DNA of 11,952 bases from assembly GCA_025351125.1 (NCBI GenBank), contig JANXWN010000098.1, positions 1-11,952 of the forward strand. Reading direction: 5' to 3'. The translations under genes and the position numbers were made by a program. Below are positions 6,746-11,952 of this stretch, one piece after another. The first letter of the stretch is position 1, and each line of letters starts with the position of its first letter. The notes beneath the pieces are model-generated. The model did no database searches. It saw only the letters and a program-made list of their open reading frames with translations, and was not told where the DNA came from. This DNA comes from Caulobacteraceae bacterium. GTDB lineage: Bacteria > Pseudomonadota > Alphaproteobacteria > Caulobacterales > Caulobacteraceae.

Positions 6746-8602
6746 CTAACCCGCCGCCGCCTCGTAGGCTTCCGCCGCGGCGACCCATTTTGCCTCGGCT
6801 TCGGCGAGACGCTCGACCGTGCGGGCGCGGCGGCGTTGCGTTTCGAGCAGGCGCGCCGGATCGTTGTAGACGCTCGGCATGGCGAGGCTTTCGTCCAGTT
6901 CCGCCACCAACTTTGTTTCGCGCGCCAAGACCTGTTCGGTGGCCTCGAGTTTGCGTTTGAGCGGCGCGGCGGCCGCTTTCGCCTGCCCAGCCGCAGCAAG
7001 CGGGGTGGCGGCGATTTTGGCCGCGGGCTTGCCGGCGTTGCGTGCGCGATCGAGGACGAATTTGGCGTAATCGTCCATATCGCCGTCAAACGGTTTGACC
7101 GAACCGTCAGCCACGAGCCAAAGGCGGTCGGCCACCATCTCCATCAACGAGCGATCGTGGGTGATCAGGATCACCGCCCCGGCATAGTCGTTTAACGCTT
7201 CGGTCAAAGCGCGGCGGCTGTCGATATCCAAATGGTTGGTCGGTTCGTCCAAGATCAATAGGTGCGGCTTTTCCATCGCCACCATGTTGAGCAGCAAGCG
7301 CGCACGCTCGCCCCCCGATAGATTGGCGACGGTTGTCTCGACCTTTTCCATCGTCATGCCGAACTGGGCCAAGCGCGATCGACGTTGCGCCTCGGTGGCG
7401 TCGGGCAGGGCGCGGCGGATGATGGCCAGCGGCGTGTCCTGCGGATCCATCGCTTCGATCTGATGTTGATGGAACCACCCAACCTTAATGCGGCGGTCGC
7501 GGTGCATCTGACCCGCGCTGATCTTCAAATCGCCGGCGATCATGCGGGCAAAAGTGCTCTTGCCGGTGCCGTTGACGCCGAGCAGACCGATGCGGTCGTC
7601 GACATCCATCCGTAGGTTGAGGCGCTTAAGAATCGGCGCGCCGCCGTAACCCACCTCGACTCCCTCCAAACGCACCAACGGCGGCGCCAGCGGGCGGGTG
7701 GGAGACGGGATCAGGAAAGGCGCGACGTTGTTTTCGATCGACGGGGCGACGTCCTGCAATCGGGCAATCATCTTCAGGCGTGACTGCGCTTGACGAGCCT
7801 TGGCGGCGGAGGCGCGAAAGCGGTCGACAAAGGCTTGCATGTGCGCGCGCTTGGCGTCGATCTTAGTTTTCATGGCCGTCTGCAGGCGAATTTTTTCGGC
7901 GCGTTGGCGTTCGAACTCCGAAAAGCCGCCGGTGTAATACTCCAACCTACCTTCGGTGAGGTGCAAAATGCCATCCACCGAATGATCTAAAAGCTCGCGG
8001 TCGTGACTGATGATCAGAGCGGTGCGCGGGTATTTGCGCAGCCGCGCCTCGAGCCACAGCGCACCTTCGAGATCGAGATAGTTGGTCGGCTCGTCGAGCA
8101 ATAGCAGGTCCGGCTCGGCGAAGAGCGCCGCCGCCATGGCGACGCGCATTCGCCACCCCCCGGAAAACTCCGCCATTGGTCGGCTGAGATCGTCGTTGGA
8201 GAACCCCAGGCCGCTGAGGATTTCCGAGGCCCGGGCCGGGGCGCGGTCAGCTTCAATATCGGCGAGGCCTTGATAGATATCCGCGATACGCTCCGGCGGC
8301 GCGGTCTCCAACGCTGCGATCAGGGTCGCGCGGCGCGTGTCGGCGGCGAGCACGGTATCCAGCAGAGGAATCGGCGTGGCGGCGTGTTCTTGATCGACCG
8401 AGCCGATGCGCGCCGCCTTGGGCAGGTCGATGTCGCCGCCGCCCGCCGAAAGTTGGCCCAGGATGACCTTAAACAGGGTTGATTTGCCGGCCCCGTTGCG
8501 CCCGACCAGCCCAACCTTGGCGCCTGTTGGCAGCGCGACCGTGGCGTGGTCGAAGAAGCGGCGCCCCCAAGCGTCGAGGACGAGGTCGGTGATACGGAGC
8601 AT
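6746..8602 (-). CDS. ABC-F family ATPase, YheS type
   Basis: ABC-F proteins are soluble tandem ATPases without membrane domains; those studied act on ribosomes. The 618-residue protein has a first ATPase domain with Walker A GRNGAGKS (34-41), signature FSGGW (146-150) and Walker B LLLLDEPTN (166-174). A charged helical interdomain linker (about 225-290) includes FVDRFRASAAKARQAQSR. The second domain has Walker A GVNGTGKST (342-350), signature LSGGE (428-432) and Walker B LLILDEPTN (448-456). A coiled-coil-like Lys/Glu/Arg-rich tail follows from about residue 550. FSGGWRMR and GLGFSN closely match E. coli YheS, so YheS is the best subfamily call over EttA or Uup. There is no clear Shine-Dalgarno site before ATG 8602. 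A plausible promoter lies at 8657-8685. The role is inferred only at family level. Confidence 0.93.
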   Translation of the reverse strand: MLRITDLVLDAWGRRFFDHATVALPTGAKVGLVGRNGAGKSTLFKVILGQLSAGGGDIDLPKAARIGSVDQEHAATPIPLLDTVLAADTRRATLIAALETAPPERIADIYQGLADIEADRAPARASEILSGLGFSNDDLSRPMAEFSGGWRMRVAMAAALFAEPDLLLLDEPTNYLDLEGALWLEARLRKYPRTALIISHDRELLDHSVDGILHLTEGRLEYYTGGFSEFERQRAEKIRLQTAMKTKIDAKRAHMQAFVDRFRASAAKARQAQSRLKMIARLQDVAPSIENNVAPFLIPSPTRPLAPPLVRLEGVEVGYGGAPILKRLNLRMDVDDRIGLLGVNGTGKSTFARMIAGDLKISAGQMHRDRRIKVGWFHQHQIEAMDPQDTPLAIIRRALPDATEAQRRSRLAQFGMTMEKVETTVANLSGGERARLLLNMVAMEKPHLLILDEPTNHLDIDSRRALTEALNDYAGAVILITHDRSLMEMVADRLWLVADGSVKPFDGDMDDYAKFVLDRARNAGKPAAKIAATPLAAAGQAKAAAAPLKRKLEATEQVLARETKLVAELDESLAMPSVYNDPARLLETQRRRARTVERLAEAEAKWVAAAEAYEAAAG

Positions 8603-8635
8603 TGAAGGGTACTTTGTCTGCTTGGGTTAGCCGCC

Positions 8636-8664
8636 TTGGCGAACCGGGCGCGCGTCGCTATAAG
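8636..8664 (+). promoter_or_regulatory. Sigma70-like promoter for ndk
   Basis: TTGGCG (8636-8641) and TATAAG (8659-8664) are separated by 17 bases and match consensus at four and five of six positions. The -10 box ends 45 bases before the ndk start codon, giving a short leader. Its TATA core overlaps the minus-strand promoter at 8657-8685. Confidence 0.6.
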
Positions 8665-8685
8665 CCGCCTCCCTGACTTTTCCAA
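8657..8685 (-). promoter_or_regulatory. Sigma70-like promoter for the ABC-F gene
   Basis: Read on the minus strand, TTGGAA (complement 8680-8685) and TATAGC (complement 8657-8662) are 17 bases apart, each matching consensus at four of six positions. The -10 lies about 54 bases before ATG 8602. It shares the self-complementary TATA at 8659-8662 with the ndk promoter on the other strand. Confidence 0.45.
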
Positions 8686-8709
8686 CCGCTTGCGAGTGAA
8701 CATCGTCCC

Positions 8710-9129
8710 ATGACCGAACGCACCTTCTCGATCCTGAAGCCCGACGCGACCAAGCGAAACCTTACCGGCAAGATCAATGCGGTGATCGAAGAGTCCGGCC
8801 TGCGCATCGTCGCCCAGCGGCGCATAAAGATGACGCAGGAACAAGCGGAAGACTTCTACGACGTCCACCGCGAGCGTCCGTTCTATGGCGCACTGGTGGA
8901 GTTCATGACCTCTGCGCCGGTGGTAGTGCAGGTTCTTGAAGGCCCTAAGGCCGTCGCCAAATATCGTGACGTGATGGGCGCCACCAATCCCGAACAGGCC
9001 GACGCCGGTACGATCCGCAAGCTTTTCGCCTTGTCCGTTGGCGAAAATTCGGTGCACGGCTCCGACAGCGTCGACAACGCCAAAATCGAAATCGCACAGT
9101 TTTTCGACGCGGAAGATATCGTCGGCTGA
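8710..9129 (+). CDS. ndk: Nucleoside diphosphate kinase
   Basis: Ndk transfers the gamma phosphate of ATP to nucleoside diphosphates through a phosphohistidine, balancing NTP and dNTP pools in the cytosol. The 139-residue protein is of normal length. It opens [13 protein letters not shown], with the conserved lysine K10. The active-site histidine is H116 in NSVHGSDS (113-120), and nucleotide-binding residues lie around [14 protein letters not shown] (90-103). [11 protein letters not shown] (56-66) is the typical Kpn-loop-side segment. It is a single gene with its own probable promoter, divergent from the ABC-F gene. A hairpin candidate follows the stop, so it may be transcribed alone. Confidence 0.97.
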   Translation: MTERTFSILKPDATKRNLTGKINAVIEESGLRIVAQRRIKMTQEQAEDFYDVHRERPFYGALVEFMTSAPVVVQVLEGPKAVAKYRDVMGATNPEQADAGTIRKLFALSVGENSVHGSDSVDNAKIEIAQFFDAEDIVG

Positions 9130-9320
9130 CGTGCCGGCGTCCTGAAGGCCCATAGACGCCGCGGCTGGAGGGGATGTGCCCACCTCACCGCTTGATCGTT
9201 TCGACTGCCCAGTCGCCGGCGCGAGTTTCGGCGGCCTAGCGTGCGTTTTGCGGGGTTTGCGTTTCGACCGCCCGCGAGAATCTCCTTTCAGTTTCCCGCC
9301 CGAACCGCCATCTAGCCGGC
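9130..9320. other. Intergenic region between ndk and hisD
   Basis: These 191 bases hold no convincing gene. A bulged hairpin follows the ndk stop. A GTG at 9176 sits just after GGAGGGG, but the 103-codon frame from it runs into hisD, is arginine-rich like a shadow frame, and has no family resemblance. I find no clear promoter for hisD here. In many alphaproteobacteria hisG precedes hisD; it is absent. Confidence 0.5.
9133..9165 (+). terminator. Possible terminator hairpin after ndk
   Basis: GCCGGCGTC (9133-9141) pairs with GACGCC (9155-9160) and GGC (9163-9165), leaving a two-base bulge and a 13-base loop. It begins three bases after the ndk stop. It is GC-rich but no T-run follows. Confidence 0.35.
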
Positions 9321-10607
9321 ATGCGTCGCTTCATCGCTTCCGATCCCGTGTTCGCCACCGACTTTGCCGCTTTTTTAGCCGAGCCGCGGGGGGCGGTCGC
9401 CGATGTCGAGGCGACAGTGGCGCAAGTGATCGACGCCGTGCGCGCCGAGGGCGTCGCGGCGTTGTTGCGCTTCTCCCAGCAATTTGATCGGGCGGAGCTT
9501 ACGCCACAAACCTTACGAGTCTCCGAAGCGGAGATCGATGCGGGGACGGCGGCGTGTCCGACGGACGTGCGCGCGGCGTTGGCCTTCGCCGCGGCGCGGA
9601 TTCGCGACTTTCACGGACGGCTCAAACCGGCCGACGGGCTGTCTACCGACGCCGCCGGCGTAGAGCTGGGCTGGCGCTGGTCGCCGCTCGACGCCGTGGG
9701 CGTGTATGTGCCTGGAGGGCGGGCGGCCTATCCCTCCACGGTGCTCATGAACGTCATTCCCGCCAAGGTCGCCGGGGTGACGCGGATCGCCATGGTCACG
9801 CCGCCCGGCGGCGTGCAGCCGGCGGTGCTGGCGGCCGCCCGCGAAGCGGGGGTCAGCGAAATTTGGCGAGTTGGCGGCGCGCACGCGGTTGCGGCTCTGG
9901 CTTATGGCGCCGGACCGATAGCGCGAGTGGACAAGATCGTCGGGCCAGGCAACGCCTATGTAACGGCGGCCAAGCGCCGGGTTTACGGCCAAGTCGGCAT
10001 CGATTCCCTCGCCGGTCCGTCGGAGGTGGTGGTGGTGGCGGACGGCGCCAATGATCCCGAGTGGATCGCCGCCGACTTGCTGGCGCAGGCCGAACACGAT
10101 CCGGATGCGCAGTCGATCTTGATTACCGACGACGCCGCCTTCGCCGACGCGGTGGAGGCGGCTATAACGCGCCAACTGACCACGCTCGGAACGGCTCAAA
10201 TCGCCGGGGCCTCTTGGCGCGGCCACGGGGCCGTGGTGATTGCGTCGCTGGATCGCGCGCCGGATTTAGTCAATCAGATCGCCCCGGAACACGCGCAATT
10301 CGCCGTGGCGGACCCGCAAGTCCTCGCGGCGCGCGTGCGCCACGCCGGGGCGATTTTCCTCGGCCGCCACACGCCCGAAGCTATCGGCGACTATGTGGCC
10401 GGAACCAATCATGTTCTGCCCACCAGCGGCGCGGCGCGGTTTTCGTCGGGCCTATCAACCGTCGATTTCCTCAAACGTACGTCGATCGTCGGCTGCGACG
10501 CGGACGCCTTTGAGCGGTTGGCGGCGGCCGGCGTGGCGCTGGCGCGGGTCGAGGGCCTGCCCGCGCACGCGCGCTCGATGGCGGTCCGGCGCGGTGAACG
10601 GACTTAG
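9321..10607 (+). CDS. hisD: Histidinol dehydrogenase
   Basis: HisD carries out the last two oxidations of histidine synthesis, histidinol to histidinal to histidine, with NAD and zinc. The 428-residue protein is of usual length (E. coli 434). Key residues are present: zinc ligands Q256, H259, D357 and H416, and the catalytic pair E323/H324 in APEH. These are the E. coli positions (259, 262, 360, 419, 326, 327) shifted by three. Other marks are VGVYVPGGRAAYPS (126-139), KIVGPGNAYVTAAK (205-218) and DSLAGPSEVVVVAD (228-241). ATG 9321 is the natural start by comparison with homologues, though its Shine-Dalgarno site is weak. It is followed after 56 bases by the UPF0262 gene on the same strand, the usual alphaproteobacterial order. 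No hisG is found upstream. Confidence 0.97.
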   Translation: MRRFIASDPVFATDFAAFLAEPRGAVADVEATVAQVIDAVRAEGVAALLRFSQQFDRAELTPQTLRVSEAEIDAGTAACPTDVRAALAFAAARIRDFHGRLKPADGLSTDAAGVELGWRWSPLDAVGVYVPGGRAAYPSTVLMNVIPAKVAGVTRIAMVTPPGGVQPAVLAAAREAGVSEIWRVGGAHAVAALAYGAGPIARVDKIVGPGNAYVTAAKRRVYGQVGIDSLAGPSEVVVVADGANDPEWIAADLLAQAEHDPDAQSILITDDAAFADAVEAAITRQLTTLGTAQIAGASWRGHGAVVIASLDRAPDLVNQIAPEHAQFAVADPQVLAARVRHAGAIFLGRHTPEAIGDYVAGTNHVLPTSGAARFSSGLSTVDFLKRTSIVGCDADAFERLAAAGVALARVEGLPAHARSMAVRRGERT

Positions 10608-10663
10608 AGCGCAATTCGGCGGTGGATTTTGCCGTGACGCGCGCTAGCGGCTAAGACCGCGCA

Positions 10664-11140
10664 ATGGCCGATTCCGTCGCCGCGCACCGCCTGCAAACCG
10701 TCACGCTTGACGATGCGTCGCTGGCGGCGGCGTCGCGCGATCAGGATCAGGAACGCCAGATCGCGATATTCGATCTGTTGGAGGATAACCGCTTCGCGCC
10801 GGAGGGGGCGGAAAACGGGCCCTATGATCTGGCGATCGCGTTGATCGAGAACCGTCTGGCGCTGGATATCACTGGACCGTCGTACGAACGGCGCCATCTG
10901 CTGTCGCTATCGCCGTTCCGCACCGTCGTGCGCGACTACCGAATGGTGTGCGAAAGCTATTACGAGGCCATTCGCCACGCCACGCCATCGCGCATCGAGG
11001 CCTTGGATATGGGTCGTCGCGGGCTGCACGATGAGGGATCGGTCCTGTTGCAAACGCGTCTGGCGGGCAAGGTGGAGATCGATCTCGACACCGCGCGGCG
11101 GCTGTTCACCTTGATTTGCGCGTTGCACTGGCGAGGGTGA
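10664..11140 (+). CDS. UPF0262 family protein
   Basis: This 158-residue protein belongs to UPF0262, a conserved family of unknown function that I know mainly from alphaproteobacteria. Recognisable blocks are [19 protein letters not shown] (30-48), [38 protein letters not shown], and the best conserved part, [19 protein letters not shown], followed by [19 protein letters not shown] at the C-terminus. It is acidic and soluble, with no signal peptide or membrane segment. It lies between hisD and a low-molecular-weight phosphatase gene, its usual position, and its stop overlaps an alternative GTG of that gene. No catalytic motif is evident. The constant link with hisD and the phosphatase hints at shared expression, not a proven shared function. 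Confidence 0.93.
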   Translation: MADSVAAHRLQTVTLDDASLAAASRDQDQERQIAIFDLLEDNRFAPEGAENGPYDLAIALIENRLALDITGPSYERRHLLSLSPFRTVVRDYRMVCESYYEAIRHATPSRIEALDMGRRGLHDEGSVLLQTRLAGKVEIDLDTARRLFTLICALHWRG

Positions 11141-11142
11141 CC

Positions 11143-11610
11143 ATGGCCTCGCCGCCCGGCGCGGTTCTGTTTGCGTGCAACCTCAATCGCGTCCGTTCGC
11201 CGATGGCCGAGGGGGTGATGCGTCGGCTGTTCGGCGCGCGCGTGTTCGTCGACAGTTGCGGTCTGCGCGCCGGGCGCGGTCGCGGGGCTGACAACGGCAT
11301 GGCCGATCCATTCGTCCTGGCGGTGATGGATGAGATGGGGGTCGATATGTCGGGGCATCGTCCAAAGAATTTCGACGATCTGGAAGACGCCTCGTTCGAT
11401 GTTGTTATTTCGTTGACGCCGGAAGCGCATCACCGCGCCGTCGAACTCACCCGCCACCGCGCCGTCGAATTGGAATATTGGCCGACCCAAGACCCAACCT
11501 TGGTGACCGGCGCCCGCGATACCACGCTGGAGGCTTACCGCGCTGTGCGCGACGGGCTGGAAGCGCGGATTAGGGACCGGTTTGGGCAGGCGCGGACGTT
11601 TGGGGGATGA
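11143..11610 (+). CDS. Low-molecular-weight protein-tyrosine phosphatase family protein
   Basis: This family hydrolyses phosphotyrosine; related proteins reduce arsenate. The 155-residue protein has the P-loop C-X5-R-S as CNLNRVRS (C12, R18, S19), followed by PMAEG, and a general-acid aspartate D117 in YWPTQDPT. The usual CxGNxCRS is altered: glycine is replaced by leucine (14) and the second cysteine by valine (17). The second cysteine normally protects the nucleophile by a disulfide, so redox protection should be lost. I chose ATG 11143, with GCGAGGG five bases upstream; an in-frame GTG at 11137 would overlap the UPF0262 stop and add two residues. It follows UPF0262 in the usual order, where infA would often come next. 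Its 3' end overlaps the convergent minus-strand gene by 41 bases. The true substrate is unknown. Confidence 0.85.
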   Translation: MASPPGAVLFACNLNRVRSPMAEGVMRRLFGARVFVDSCGLRAGRGRGADNGMADPFVLAVMDEMGVDMSGHRPKNFDDLEDASFDVVISLTPEAHHRAVELTRHRAVELEYWPTQDPTLVTGARDTTLEAYRAVRDGLEARIRDRFGQARTFGG

Positions 11611-11952
11611 CGGGCCCTGGCGCCGTCGCGGGAGCGGGGTTCGCGTAGCCCTCAATGCGCTCGAACACGTAACCGGCGGACTTGGCGTCGCGCTCGCCGT
11701 CCGCCGTCGCGACCAACATGTCATGGCCCGTGGCGGCGTTGTGATACTGTTTCAGGGCGACAGCGCCCTCTGTGGGCCGCGTCCGCACATAGCCCTGCAC
11801 GCCAAAAAATGTCGCGCCGTCACCCTGCCTTCGTTCGCCTTGCAAGGTGGCGACGGTGATGTGCGCGCTGCTCGGGCTTTCAAACAGCTTCAACGCGGCC
11901 AAGCCCGGCACCGGTTCGGCAAACACCATCGCTTCGGTGCGGACGCGTGTGT
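11570..11952 (-). CDS. Protein with DUF5648-like repeats, partial (5' end beyond window)
   Basis: The minus-strand frame is open to the right edge, so the ATG at 11929 may be internal. From that ATG there are 119 residues to the TAA at 11570. Two repeat units are visible: ALKLFESPSSAHITVATLQ leading to GVQGYVRT, and ALKQYHNAATGHDMLVATA leading to GYVFERIEGYANP. The pattern (L.x.Y/F, a small-residue turn, H, A/T-T, G-ER, then GY and a final GY) resembles DUF5648, a repeat found in secreted or surface proteins, usually as YN..TG.H.YT..A.E. The C-terminus is a low-complexity Pro/Ala/Thr tail. Any signal peptide would lie outside the window. The family call is by eye. It converges with and overlaps the phosphatase gene by 41 bases. 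Confidence 0.6.
   Translation of the reverse strand, partial: TRVRTEAMVFAEPVPGLAALKLFESPSSAHITVATLQGERRQGDGATFFGVQGYVRTRPTEGAVALKQYHNAATGHDMLVATADGERDAKSAGYVFERIEGYANPAPATAPGPVIPQTSAPAQTGP

Noticed and set aside
8320..9183. 287-codon minus-strand frame across ndk and the start of the ABC-F gene
   Set aside because: It covers ndk in antisense and the ABC-F gene in a wrong frame; both real genes have intact motifs.
9176..9487. GTG-started 103-codon frame after GGAGGGG, upstream of and overlapping hisD
   Set aside because: Most of it lies in hisD in another frame, it is arginine-rich like a shadow translation, and its Shine-Dalgarno-like run is only two bases from the GTG.

Overview
The window looks like chromosomal housekeeping DNA from an alphaproteobacterium, probably of the Rhodospirillales type. 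It is GC-rich (roughly 60% over most coding parts). The strongest lineage signal is the run hisD, then a UPF0262 protein, then a low-molecular-weight phosphotyrosine phosphatase, an order I know from alphaproteobacteria. The pccB/pccA pair and the pepA-holC pair also fit. I see no rRNA, tRNA, CRISPR array, insertion sequence or prophage gene.

Layout. Positions 2-928 hold the C-terminal part of pccB (propionyl-CoA carboxylase beta), cut by the left edge. msrB (methionine-R-sulfoxide reductase B) follows on the minus strand. It is divergent from pccA (1604-3601), the biotin-carrying alpha subunit, so msrB sits between the two subunit genes of one enzyme. Next come two tandem DUF805 membrane proteins (3659-4057 and 4268-4696). 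They are separated by a 210-base AT-rich gap, and the second gene is clearly lower in GC. pepA (leucyl aminopeptidase) and holC (DNA polymerase III chi) overlap by ATGA. A YheS-type ABC-F ATPase lies on the minus strand, convergent with holC and divergent from ndk. The ABC-F/ndk gap contains two back-to-back sigma70-like promoters that appear to share a TATA core. hisD, UPF0262 and the phosphatase follow on the plus strand. The right edge has a minus-strand reading frame with two DUF5648-like repeats, open past the edge and overlapping the phosphatase gene tail to tail.

How the genes fit together. pccA and pccB make methylmalonyl-CoA from propionyl-CoA. msrB repairs oxidised protein methionine. 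pepA degrades peptides and is translationally linked to a replisome clamp-loader subunit. ndk balances nucleotide pools, and hisD makes the last step of histidine synthesis. The catalytic residues of the enzymes I could check (PccA, PepA, HisD, Ndk, MsrB) are all in place and line up well with E. coli numbering where I know it.

I did not find a clear new defence, mobile or biosynthetic system. The points most worth a second look are the diverged DUF805 pair with its AT-rich spacer, the shared-core divergent promoter at 8636-8685, the 16-base perfect inverted-repeat element upstream of pccA, the altered P-loop of the phosphatase, and the DUF5648-like protein at the right edge.
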